Of a DNA stretch of 64,000 nt, positions 22,567-35,597 are shown one piece after another. Positions within the stretch are counted from its first letter, which is position 1, and each line of letters begins with the position of its first letter. A program made the translations under genes and the position numbers. The stretch spans positions 374,001 through 438,000 of the forward strand of contig JAQFVV010006641.1 in assembly GCA_028023455.1 (NCBI GenBank), given 5' to 3'. The DNA is from Epiperipatus broadwayi. Taxonomy: Eukaryota > Onychophora > Udeonychophora > Euonychophora > Peripatidae. A model generated the notes under the pieces. It was not told where the DNA came from, made no database searches, and worked only from the letters and a program-made list of their open reading frames with translations.

Positions 22567-25260
22567 TTAATATTTTAATTGTAATTACAATTTTGCATTT
22601 AATTAAAGGACATTTTATTTATTTTACATATATATATATTGTGTTGGTACATAAAATAATTTTGCCTAAAAGTTATTGAAATAATGATCTTTCATTAAAA
22701 GAAAATAGTATGTAAAAGCTTAAGAGTTTTTTTATTGCAGTTTGTTTTCAAAAAATGTAAAATTAAAAGTCAGAGTTTTTTTGAAATAAAGGTTACAATT
22801 AATTAATTAAAGGGGGGAGGGTTCTTTAGAAGCATAAAACAAAAAGTTTTAAGTTTAAAGAGTTTTTCTTTTTGTGTTTTAAAAAAAAAGGTAAAAGAAG
22901 TTTAAAAAGTTTTTGCTAAAAACTATTAATTCATGGTTTTACAGAAAAAATTAAAAGAAGATAATTTTCAAATAAGTAAATAATTCTTTTTTTATTATTG
23001 TTGTTAATTTAAAGAAAATATTGTTCATAAAAGTTATAAATGATTGATTTGCAAAGGCGAGAAAGAAAAAGATTTAAACTAAAGATTTAAAAATATACAT
23101 ATCTTTTTATTTAATTTAAAGAAGAAAAAAGTCATCTTAAAAACTAAATAATGAATTGATCTTAAATTATATATGTGTGATGGTAAATATAATAAATGTA
23201 TGTGTAATAAATATTAAAAAAATGATATACAAAATTAGCATTAAAAACACAGTGATGGCTATTAAGTTAAACAAAAACAACAATATTACATTTGCAATGG
23301 CTGCTTATTAACATCTCCAACAATAGGATTAAAAGCTTATCTTGAGGATTGCAATTAAAAACAAGGAAGGAATTTCGACAACAGATATTGCTGGCAGACA
23401 TCAAAATGACAACAGGCCTTAAGTATAAAGAGTCCAGTTTTTTATCAGACAATCAGTTGAGATTACAGTTGAGATTTAGCAGTTGAGATTACAATTTAGA
23501 TTGTGCAGTTGAGTTGAGTTCTTTAATCAGTCAATCAATAAGTGTATCCAGAATCAAGAATGCAGTGCTAATTGGCATCAGAATAATATGACTTTCTCTA
23601 GTCTGAGTCCAGTGAACATCCAACTTGCCAAGAAAAGAATAATGCTTGTATAACAACTTGAAATCTGCCATCAATAGTTAACAGTCTCCAAGAATAATGC
23701 CAATGAGTAATAATAAAACTCCTCAAGAAAATTACCCAGCCAGCTGAAAATATTCTTACTTGAAGCAGCAACCAGGAAGAAAACAATGTTCTAAATCCAT
23801 GTTCAAAAATCCTAGGTAATAACATTTTTTATTCTCATTCATAAAGTAGCCATCACATTAGTTGAAGCCTCCCAGAGTCAAGTAATATGAACTCTATAGC
23901 ATACATATACAAACTATTAAGGTGTTTGTTTTTAAATGTCAAATTTTATTTAATTCTTTGTTATATGATATTATAGTGTGTGAATTAAAATGTGTGTGAT
24001 CATTATGCCAATGTTATGTTAGTTAAATAAGATTTATAAAAGTATTTAAAATTAGTATATTAAATGTTAATTAAAATAAATTGTCTTTTAAACTTAAAGT
24101 TTAATTTTGTCAGTCAATTCATTTGCCACTAGTTAAGGAATAAGTTGTTATTGAATTTAAAATAGACTGAGCGAGTTAAGGGATTTTTTGAGTGGTGGAT
24201 TATGGGCCTACTGTCTGAACATGTTAGTTTTATAAACTAGCTGGTTCACAGTGTTTAATCCAGAACAAATAAAGTGTTTGGATAGTAAGGGTTTGAATCT
24301 AGCAGTCGAGGTGGGCCAGGATCTGGAAATGTGATCATGTTATGTGTTGCATCACTCGGTCTGATCGTGGGTAATGTTGACAGCTCAGCTATCAATAATA
24401 TTCTCCACTCTGCTCGAATGGGCCAGTTTGTTCATGTAATATTTGTAATATAAGATTATAAATTTATTAGAAATACAATTTAAACCCAGTTAAACTGAGC
24501 GAGTAGAGTAATTTGGATCATAAACGAATCGAACCTGTACAATATATGAATAAAAACAAGTCATATATATCTTGTGTCATTTATCATAAAAATTAACATT
24601 GTTTAAAGCTATTAGTACACTCTTTGTTTATATATAATATCATTTTCCAGGATTATAATCCTTCATTATATTACAGCAATGAGATATGGGAAGTGTATTG
24701 CAGCAAATATATTTACTCTTTGAAGACATTCTAGGCAACATAATACCATTTGAGTATAATAAAAAAACATACAGTTTAAGAAAATAGCACTCTGTATGCA
24801 ATAACATGTTAACGGTTAAAATAAATGTTTAACATTTGAGAAGGCTTAAAATTTTGTGTTGAATAAGGATTTATTTTTTATATTTTAAAATTGAAACAAC
24901 TCTGATGTGTATACATGCATGTGTCATAACATTTATTATTTTACAATTATAATAAAAATACATATTTTAAGAATTCTGTAAAATATAGTAAGAAATTTTT
25001 AATATTGAGTAAAATAATTGGAATTTATTAAAAAAAATAATAATTTTAAACTTTTAAGCCACTTAATAAAAATTATTTATTTTATACTCACATTGATACA
25101 GCATTAAGATTGACATAATTAAAAAAAATTATTTAAAAGGAAAAACTGCAGCAGAAGAATTGTTTACCAACACTTTCTACAAATTAATAAGAAGTTATAT
25201 TGTCTGCAAGTTTTTGAAATGGCTACAACCAAAATGTTTAAGAGCGTCGTGTACACACAC
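22567..25260. other. AT-rich stretch, no recognised gene; one GC-richer island
   Basis: No coding sequence is supported. 24150-24550 is richer in GC than its surroundings and contains ACTGAGCGAGT at 24166-24176 and again near 24494-24504. It may be the trace of a retroelement or satellite, but I cannot place it. Confidence 0.45.
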
Positions 25261-25280
25261 ATATATATATTGAATACTTT

Positions 25281-25284
<4 letters not shown>

Positions 25285-25325
<41 letters not shown>
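25285..25325. repeat. (TA)n microsatellite
   Basis: TA tract preceded by a short CA and TA segment near 25253-25270. Confidence 0.95.
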
Positions 25326-25330
<5 letters not shown>

Positions 25331-27741
25331 AATTTTATAGAAAAGTCTTCAAAATATATCAAGAGGAAAATATCATGAATTCTTTCTCTATATAGCAATT
25401 TTACAAGTAGAATAAATAACAATATAGAAAAAGGATTATCAGTATTAAATGTGATAAATAAAATTCAATACAAATAATAAAAGTATAAAGGTTTGTAATC
25501 ATCAACTAGAATATTGCAATTAATATGTAAAATATTTGAGTTACATGAAAGTGTTTAAAAAAGAGGGAAATATATATGTATAGTATTTAAAACTAAAATG
25601 GGTTATCTCATGTAAATAATCATTATAATAGTAGTTAAAGAGGGGAGATATTCTAAGATAGAAAAACAAAATACCAGTTTAAGATTTAAAAAAAGGGAAA
25701 AAAAATATTCATCAAATTATTTTAGTCTACTTTAAAATAAAATAAAAACATAGACTAAAAAAAAATAAAATAATAAAACTTCAAATGAAACTATAATGAT
25801 AATTTAAGAGGTTTGTTTAGATTTTCTATTGAAAGAAAAACTAATAAAAATATTCACTGGCTAAATAAAGCCTGTAAAAATTGTTTATCTTATCGTTAAA
25901 TCTATGAAATGAAAAAAGAGTAATTTAAAAAAAAATATTCAATAAGTTAAAGTATTAATTTTAAAAAGGAAATAGAATGTAAATAAATACTTTTATAAGA
26001 TTATTATCTAATTAAATATAAAATAATTTTATAAATTAGTAACCAATCAAGAAAAATAGATTAAGTTGTTTTTATTGAAAGCCAATCAACTGATTAGATA
26101 AGTAATGCTACAATTAAAAAAAATGTTAATGATCAAAACAATGATTGGTAAAGATATATGTAGTAATAATTTTTTATTAGTTCAGTTATTCAAGTTATTC
26201 TGCAGCTGTTACTTTTTGTGCCTATTGCTGATTTTATCTGCTGAATTTTGCCATCTTTACCATTGTGGATGTCTAGTTTTGTGACTGAAGCTATGTGTAG
26301 GAATCTCTGTAAGAGGTGTTCATTTGGCATTGCATTATGCATTTCTTTTAAAATAGTTATAGTCTGAGATGAGATAAAATCTCAGCCTGCCATTGCTGAG
26401 ACATGCACCCATTGTACATTCAAGAATGTTACTGGATATTTAGATAAGGGATATATGAGCTGTCCTGAAAAGAAGCTATAAGCTACTATGAAAGAATGCT
26501 ATTTATGAGCACTTGCCATACAAATGAACACATTAAATACACTTTATAGACTCTAAAAACTATCAAAAGAAATCAGGACAGTAATCATCTCCACAAAACC
26601 TGTAGACAAAATCTGGGTCAATTGTAAGCAAAACTGAATCAAAGTCTAGACTCAAACTAAAGTAAAAAGAAATAACATTTATATTTTTCTTCCCAAAATG
26701 TATTAAAATTGAGAAACTATATAAACTAGTATTTTCTTTATTTAAGACTAAATTAATTATTCTTAATATAATTTTTCAAGTATTTCAAGTTTTATTATAT
26801 ATTTGTGTTCTTGTAATGTGATAGGTTATCATTGCAAACAATCATATTATTTCATTTGTTAATTTGGCCTCAATTCTCTTTTCACTAAATCTCTGACCAT
26901 ATGAAATTTTGTAAATAATAGTCTTGTTTTAAATATTTAAAATCTGATCACTAACTAGATGACTTTCTTTTGTTTAATTGAGCTAGCCAGGAAGTCAAGC
27001 ATCCAAAACATTTTAATTGTTGTTGTTTTTGTGAGGATAATCCTGTTAATTTTTTGGATGGTGCCTGAATGCAAATCCAGATAAATTAAAATATTTACAG
27101 GAGAAGCATTTTGCTTTTAGTAGTCAAACAGCAGGTTTAATAATGTTAAATATAGATGTAGTCTATAATATAGTTAATATGTAAAGTATTGACTATATTT
27201 CCCCCTCTGCTTGAATAATGTTATACACATAATGCAAATTATATGAATAAAACTAAAAATAAATAAATAAATAAAAATATTTTAGGAATATTTTATGTTT
27301 ATGACTTCAAAGTTATTAAAATTAAAATTGAACACTATAACAATTAAATGATTATTTTTTACTAATTAAAAACAGTGAATTTTCAAAGTTAAAATATACA
27401 AACAATTTCACTTTCAATATTATAAATTTATAATAAAATGAATGTATAGTGTGAATGAAAACATAGATGAGTTTATTTAGCAATGCAAATGACCAGAATT
27501 AAAATAATTTTTGAATATTATTTTATACACATTGAATGAATCAGTTTTAAATGATTGCTATAACATCAAAATATCTTGTTATAAAATAATAATGCAATCT
27601 AATTACTTAAAATTCATGGTTTCATTGTTGATAATTTACAGATATGTTGAGCATGAGACATGAACATGTATAATATATATATAATTCAAACAAACATGTA
27701 TAATATATATATAATTTTTTTTTTATATATATATTTTATAT
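25326..27741. other. AT-rich stretch without a recognised gene
   Basis: No supported coding sequence. 26200-26650 is somewhat less AT-rich but is broken in all frames and shows no motif I can name. Confidence 0.5.
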
Positions 27742-28070
27742 TCAAACAAATATATTTAACACATTATTCAAAATTAAATAATATATTTTTTATCAGAAGT
27801 ACTTTCAATTGTTTCACTGACAATCTTTATCAACTGTTAATATAAACATACAAAAAATAAAAACGTGTGTTACCCATCATTCAATCTAGTCAAATTTCCC
27901 ATATAAAGACAACAGAATTGTGGGAAATTTGAATAGATTGAATGATGGGTAATGCAAGTTTTTATGTTTATATTAACAGTTGATAAAGATTATCAGTTAA
28001 ACAATTGAAAGTACTTCTGGTAAAGAATATATTATTTAATTTTGAATACTATGTTAAATATATTTGTTTC
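27742..28070. repeat. Large inverted repeat element with ~155-bp arms
   Basis: Left arm 27742-27901 and right arm 27921-28070 are imperfect reverse complements over their whole length. CCCATCATTCAATCTA pairs with TAGATTGAATGATGGG near the centre; AGAAGTACTTTCAATTGTTT pairs with AAACAATTGAAAGTACTTCT further out. The loop is about 20 bp. No coding capacity. A foldback or MITE-type transposon is likely. Confidence 0.88.
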
Positions 28071-28111
28071 AATTATTATTATATGATTTAAAATACAGAT
28101 ATTTAATGGTT

Positions 28112-28115
28112 GTTG

Positions 28116-28191
<76 letters not shown>
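28112..28191. repeat. (TA)n microsatellite
   Basis: About 80 bp of TA adjacent to the right side of the foldback element. Confidence 0.96.
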
Positions 28192-28198
<7 letters not shown>

Positions 28199-30874
28199 AT
28201 GACATATGTTAAGATTTTCAGTTGAATCCACCTGACTGTATTTCAAACATTATAATTTATATTAATGTACTTTATAAACATATTTTTTCTTTGCTAGTTT
28301 ATAGAAATCTGAGTAAATTACATAAGCTAATAAAGGTATTATTATTGCAGATAAAACATATATCAAAAAATATTTTTTATGCATGGTTTCTACAATTCCA
28401 TGCATTTCAGTTGACTGATTTTAAACTCTATTTAGGGATCTCATTTTTATTTAGATTTATATGAACAAGATAATATGATGTACATTCACAATGTGCAATA
28501 TTATCAGTGTAGAAATAGGATACATACAGTAATACAATTCATATATAATAAATGTAAAGCCTTATGATAAACTAGTTATAGAGACTCATGTGACTACATT
28601 TGAACAATTATTTTAAATAATTTTTGGTTTTATAAATTGTTAAGTGCATGTGAACATTACTTCACTTTATTAATTAATTTGTCATAATTTAGGTGCTACC
28701 AATATGAGAACAAACTATTGTTATAGTTTTAAATTATTATTATGATTATGTATTAATAAACACATTAATGATTTTACTTGTTGATTATCTGAATCATTTT
28801 ATTTATTATGTGATATATACAAAAAAGCCATTAGAGGTTAATGTAGAAAACTTGTTTAACATAAAGAAGATTATCACTTAGTAGTAATTGATAGTGTCAT
28901 GGCAACATCAAAAAGCAAAGGTTATCTCAGTTTCCATGGTTATAATCTCCTTATTTTTATTATTTATTATAATAACAAATACATAAAAATATTTAAATCA
29001 ACATATATATATATTATAATTATCTCAGATCTCATGATTATATACATCACTAATTATTGAACCATTATTCAGGCAAATCTACTGATTGATGACTGATGTT
29101 AAATCATCAAGCTGTCATGATTTAATTTATATATCACTACATAACTTTCAGATCTTATAAATAATCCTAACCAGCATTTTAACTGGACATTTTCAAACAA
29201 AAGCCTGTCTAGTTTCTCGACAAAATAAAATGGTAATGAAAATACAACGCTCCTGTATTTAAATAAGTGTTAGAAAATCTATATGCTGATGGTTTTTGTT
29301 TTTCCCCATATTTCCCCCCTCTAACAAAAAAATATAAATATTACTTTCTTGACAATTAATTTGCTTTATAAATGTTGATTCGTGACTGGATGTAAGAATA
29401 TATTATGAATGTTTAAAATCTAAAATAAATTCAATATTTAGCTTGCCAAATTTTTAATTCAGATGATGGATTATTTTTGTGGGAAAAAAAAGAAAATGAA
29501 TTTTTACACATTTTACTGTTCATCTTTCATGTGCGAATATATTTAATGCTATATCAATTGTGCAGCATCGTAAGAGAAAATTTATTAAAACAAAAGAATA
29601 TATAAATTCCATAAACCTGTATACATATATAGGTATATACAATAAATCTAAAGTATTTTTTTCATATACCATAAGACTGTTTAGAAATTAGATTTTTTAG
29701 AATTTTTTTTTTTAAAAAAATACTTGCAAATATCTCTTTTATCAATCTTCTTACCAAATTATTAATAGTTTGATGTGAAATGATTTTTAAAAAGTTGAAT
29801 TTTTAAGTGTTCTTAAAATCATTACTTTAGCAATATTATTATATATTCATAGAGCTACATATTTATTAGCCTTTATGTAAGCAAAATCTATTAAAACTAA
29901 TAGAATATATACTACATATTTACATATTAAGATGAGTAACTACATAAATTTATCGAGAGTATCTTATTTTATATTATGTATATTATAGATAAAGTAATCA
30001 CAAAAAAAATTGTAATTGGCTTTATAAGTAAAAAACAAATTATTTCTATATTGAAGCAAAAATTTGTGTCTAAATATATTTTTTTATTATTTCCGTAATG
30101 ATGATTATTTGGTTTATGTGAAGTATATTTGTATTTTTTTTTTTCTATTTTATTTATTTATTTAGCAAAAATGTTTTAGGTAGTTTAACTATTAATGAAT
30201 ATATTAAAATAATCTATAGATATTCCAAGTAAAAGATAATTTATTAATAGCTTTATTACGTTTTACAGATCATGTCATTATATCTATATATTTGACAGTC
30301 ATGGTTGTGTTTAAACACATAGGTAAATGATAGATAAATTCTGCTTATGAACCATATGATTAGTGTTGATAGATGATCTTGAATCTATAAATGAAACAAC
30401 TGTTGTACAAAATGATCATATATAGCCGTTTTCTGTTGGTCTAGACATTGTTTTACAACTTCCCAAGGCTTTTAATATATTAATAAATTGTAGGACGACA
30501 TTTTGGCTTTAATATCCAAAATAATAAAAAAAATGATCTGAAATAAATAACACACATATGAATATTCTGTACAAATTAATAATATATATTCTTCCACTAA
30601 ATTCCAAATAAAATTCAAATAATATCAATTGGAATTCTTTGATGTTCTTGTGACAATACCATCTCATATTATGCAAAAATCAAACCTATATTTTATTGTG
30701 ATACACAATCTTTACAAAAACACAAATGTTGAATTATATTCTAAGAACGGAACAGAATAAAAATATTTTTTTTAAAACGTGACTTGAGAAAAGACCCACA
30801 GTCAATCATTTAGAGAACCTTAAATAGACAACACAAGAAAGTCAATAGAAAAACAAATAATAATAAATAATTAT
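28192..30874. other. AT-rich stretch without a recognised gene
   Basis: No gene or repeat family recognised. AATCCACCTGACTGT near 28224 recurs in reverse complement at 2341-2355, perhaps a repeat end. Confidence 0.5.
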
Positions 30875-31016
30875 AATAATGACTGTAGCTTACTCCACTG
30901 CACATGCACATTACAGATCGAATGCTAATTATAATGTTTGGAAAGGGGAGTATTCATTATAATTAGCATTCAATCAGTAAATCGCATGTGCAGTGAATTA
31001 AGCTAACGTTATTATT
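30875..31016. repeat. Inverted repeat element with ~62-bp arms
   Basis: Left 30875-30936 and right 30955-31016 pair imperfectly. The best blocks are CACTGCACATGC with GCATGTGCAGTG, and GAATGCTAATTATAATG with its complement. The loop is about 18 bp and contains GGAAAGGGGAG. Confidence 0.85.
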
Positions 31017-31020
31017 ATAT

Positions 31021-31192
31021 TTGTATTTTTATATTGGACTATTTCCATCATCTAACATATGTATTGAATATCTTTAGCAAAATTTGACTTTATTTAAATA
31101 TTCCAAATATATTCAACTGTATAAAGTTAATTTTATTAAAGATATTCAATACATATATCAGATGATGAAAATAGTCCAATATAAAAATACAA
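31021..31192. repeat. Inverted repeat, F3 repeat family
   Basis: Left 31021-31084 and right 31129-31192 pair well (ATATTGGACTATTTCC with its complement, GTATTGAATATCTTTA with TAAAGATATTCAATAC). The right arm and flank (GATGATGAAAATAGTCC, CTATCATCACAAACCTTCAG) recur at 45930-46005, and the inner part at 61798-61855, defining a small dispersed family. Confidence 0.8.
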
Positions 31193-34100
31193 TTAGAACA
31201 CTATCATCACAAACCTTCAGGAAAACACAGGTATTATTATAATTTATATAAAAAAAAAAAAACATCACGCTATAGAAATTAAATATTTAAATAATAAATA
31301 AAGCAATGTATTATATATATATATATACAACATGGAGGGCAGACAAATTAACAAAGTCTGTCATCAATATATCAGAACAGCATTACAATGTCATGGTTAA
31401 GTGAAAGTAATTTTAATGGATGACAATCAAATTTAAAAATAAATCTGTAATTAATATATTATCAGAACAACACTCCATGGTCATGGAGAATTATGTATTT
31501 TAATCTCTATAAATTATAAATTTAAAATGTTGAAAAATATTTTATCTATGATGGAAATATATATATTATTGAAACTAGACTCACATTCAATAATAATTAA
31601 TTGTATGCAAAACAAAAATATGAGACATAAATGTGTTAATATAGCAGTTTGTACATATACACATGAACATAAGTTTGATTGGAAAGACATAAGAATATTC
31701 AGCTAAACATTTTAAAAAATTATTTCCATGATAACAACAAGTAATATGAAAGTCAACCTTGTGTAGTAATTCATTGAAAATCTCTATCTAACATTGCCTT
31801 TAAAAAAATAAAATTCAAGCTGACCATCATAGACAAGAATATTCAATTTATGCCTATTATTGTCATTGGCAGAATATGCTACTTGATTAGAGCATACTAA
31901 AGCTTACTATTTGAAGTTTCATACTAAGCTGCAGTACCTGCTGAGCAGAACACATAAACAAGTACCCCATTTATTATTATTGAATACTTAAATGTGTTTG
32001 AAAAAAAAACATTAATAGTGTTTCAAATCTTTTAACAATTGTTATTGTAATGGATTTGTCTTAACTCATATTAAGCTTATCCTTAAATAATAAAAATCAT
32101 TACTACAATATTATCATGATTGTTTTCAACTTGTAATGACAGTAATGAATGAAAGAGTGACAAAAGCAAATAAACTTTCAGTGGCATAAACAGTCCAATT
32201 AGAAAGCTAGATCAGTCAATTCAAATGTTTCCAGTAGGTTATGGGAAAATTGCTAAATGGTTTGGCTCAAACATGACAAAAATTATTCTCCAGTAAGTGC
32301 ACCTGCTGTACATGCTTTTACTGTTACTTATTTTTTGCAAGGACTCTTCTGCACCAACCTGACAAATTACATTACCATGTGAAATAGTGGTGTCATATAG
32401 TACATTCATTTGTAAGGTATATTTTGTGTATTCAGCAGAAAAGGTGAAATAATGTGAAATTCTGTGTTCTTTTATTTAAAAAAGTAGAGAAAACAATTGT
32501 AATACTTGAAACAGACTACAAAAAATATATTTTTGGGAAAACACAAGTTTATTAATGATTTAATGCAATTATAACATTCACCATTTGCCAAAATTCATGG
32601 CAAGTGAAGTCCAATGTGAGGATAATGCTGATATTTGTTTATTGATGCAAATAACATTTTCCCTTCAAAATTAGTTCTTAATGATTATTTATCTACAAGT
32701 TTTGAAATGTTTGCATGATGAAGTAAAATGTGAACATGCCATTTTATAGAAGAGGAGGCAAGCAAGCTTCACCATGACAATTCCTCTGTGAGAAGTCTTG
32801 AGTGTAAAATAATATTTAATTAAATTCAACATTTTCACACTTATTAATAAGTCATGTTCACTCAATGTCTAATATATGATTTTTTTATTCTTTTGAATGA
32901 AAATAACTGCAAATTGTTTTGTTGACCAATTCCTCCATTTTGTGTTTCCATTCTAGTTTGAAAAAATAAAAATGGGTTTATCCTGTGGTATTGTATTAAA
33001 TGATCTGTACCTTAGAGAATATTATAAAATTTTGGTGTGCCCTCTCATATATTGAGAACCACTTGAGAGGAAATATTACAACTTTTAGATATTCAAACAC
33101 TATCAGATAAATTTGAAATAATGAATGGCAGAGTGTAAATTGTAAACCATATTATAAAATGTGTTGAGATATGCTTATGTTTGTAATAGGAATCTTCTAG
33201 TTACAGTCATCATCATACCTGCACATAAAGTAAGCCACCTATTCTAAAAGTGTCAGGATCTTAAAGAAAGTCAATTATCTTTATATTATTTTTAAAATTA
33301 TGTATTAATTTTAAATAAACAGTAACATTTCCCTGTAAGCACAAAATGATTTACTCATCTTTGTTGTTTAGTTTTTTTGTCATTCTTTAATTAATGTGGG
33401 CAGAAAAAATAAACAAATGCCAAAAATTAATTACCTAAAAGAATTTGATACTTACAGTCCAGAAAAATCAGCAGCATATGACAATCTAGTTCACTTTTTT
33501 CTTATGGCAAACCAATCCAAAAATTAGAACTGAAAAAATAGACAATTTTTAAAAGCATTTACAACTCTTCAACGTATAAAACTGTGCATTCCCAGTCATC
33601 TCTTAAATATTTTTTAGTTAGATTTTAAACCTAAAAAAATCTCTAACAGCTTGTTTCTGTCAAAATACCCTACCAATGTCAACATGTATACCAACTATCT
33701 AGTCACTGCCTAAATTAGGGCATAATATAAAACAATCATTTACAAGCACATAATTAAGTGCTAATGAATATATAATAATATAAAAATGTTGAACTTCTGA
33801 AATATGCTTGTCATAGACAATGCTCTGCCCATATAGTACCATGAGTGCACTGGCTACTAATTTCTTGTCTGCATAAATAAAGTGTGGCAAATGAATTTGA
33901 AAAGCATGATTTTGACATTTGTGTTATTCAAAGAATGGTATGCATGTCCAAACATAAACATAAGCCTCAGAATTGTATAAATTAACCATTATTGTTCTGA
34001 CACTATTTCAAGATCATAGAAATCCCAATTTTTATGACCGTGAACAAGAGAAAATATAAATGTAAATGTTTTACTAGGATCAACTACAAATAATTTAAAG

Positions 34101-35467
34101 CACAATGCTATGATAAATTCAAGTCACTTACATTGTCAATTCATAGAACCGTTAGCTGAATGAATAAAGATAGCATTTTTAAATATTATTTAATGAAATT
34201 AACTAAGGAATTAATAAATTCAGAAATGATATGCCAATATAAAAATTCTAAATGTAACATATTTTTATACACAAAATATAATTTCATATAGGAAACAATA
34301 TTAACCAGTTGATTTTTACTACAAATTTAATTATTATCTACTTTGTAATTTTTTTCTAATTTTTAATAATTAAATGTGAATACAGTCTAACTAAAACTTT
34401 CTTCNNNNNNNNNNNNNNNNNNNNNNNNNNTTACATTTTTAAAAGAAAAATTACTAAAACATAACAATTAAACAGATTCATGATAGACAATTATTATCAA
34501 TTTTAGATAAACAAAATCATGTCTTAGCGGTGTAAAACAAAACCTAAATCAAAATAATTAATTATTATTAATATTATAAAAAATATTTGCAAGTGTAAAT
34601 GTGAACACTACAATAACTTTTTACGATAGGTTTATTATTTGTATTTTTCTTTTGTAGTTATAATTTTAGTGACTTTTCCAAGTCAATTTTCTTTTTGTTT
34701 CTTCAAACATTCAATTTAAACTTGTAATGTTAATTTCCATGTTATTATCACCAGTAGACTTTAATCACTATTTCTATTAAAAATCTTCCATCAACTTATT
34801 TTTTAGCTTCAAGTTTCACTTTGAAATAATAATTCCCAGATTAACTCTGATTTCCAGATTATCTTAGCATAGGTTGAATATATTTATTATACAATATATG
34901 TTTTTATACTAGCACTAATTTCCAGAGTAAATTAGTACAGGTGGAGACAGTCATGCATTTGAATTGACTTACAAGGCTTTTTGCAGATCTCTCCCAATGG
35001 ATTCTTTTACTACATTTTCTTAGCAAACAGTTTACATGATGGTTGGATGATAATAAGCATTAAGATAAAGCTTGCACATATTTTTCTTCAACTCCATTTT
35101 GTAAAACATCATTTTTAACATAGTCGTGAGAATTTATTTATTTTAGACTATGAGATTAACTTATCCTTGTTTTCTCAAGAGCTGAGATGTTACTACTGTT
35201 TTTAATAGATGAATCAATAACGATTGTTATTTATTAGATATAAGATCTACTTTTTTTATCCTGATCATATATCAAAATTTTTGGAACAATCTTGCTTTGC
35301 ATATAATTGTATAATATCTCAGAAATGACAGCATTACATCTTAACCAATAGTTATTTTTTATATAGGAAGGTTATTTCTCTTTTTCTCTTTTTAAATAAT
35401 TAAAAATTCCAATCGTCCAAAAACTCCTCCATAATTAACTTTTATATTTAATTATAATATACAATAA
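31193..35467. other. AT-rich stretch without a recognised gene
   Basis: Includes the assembly gap at 34405-34430. I see no coding sequence, RNA gene or long repeat. Confidence 0.5.
34405..34430. other. Assembly gap (26 N)
   Basis: Run of N bases; flanking sequence is AT-rich and gives no hint of what is missing. Confidence 1.
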
Positions 35468-35479
35468 TATCATTTAATT

Positions 35480-35585
35480 TGTTTTTTTTTTTTTTTAATA
35501 TGTCAAAGCGTTGACAGATAAGAAAACCCGGGACAGCTACTTGGAAGTCAGCTATACTAACGCTACGCCAACAACGTCTGACTAT
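35480..35585 (-). mobile_element. Small tRNA-derived retroposon (SINE-like), copy 1
   Basis: Minus strand: starts ATAGTC, has an A-box-like TGGCGTAGCGTTA, a weaker B-box-like GGGTTTTCTTATC, ends GACATATT and a poly(A) of about 15. It is flanked by a perfect 12-bp target duplication TATCATTTAATT (35468-35479 and 35586-35597). A tail plus duplication shows insertion by target-primed reverse transcription. The second copy at 56389 shares the 5' start and the 3' GACATAT plus A tail. A tRNA retropseudogene is the alternative, but two copies sharing non-tRNA ends favour a SINE family. Confidence 0.78.
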
Positions 35586-35597
35586 TATCATTTAATT

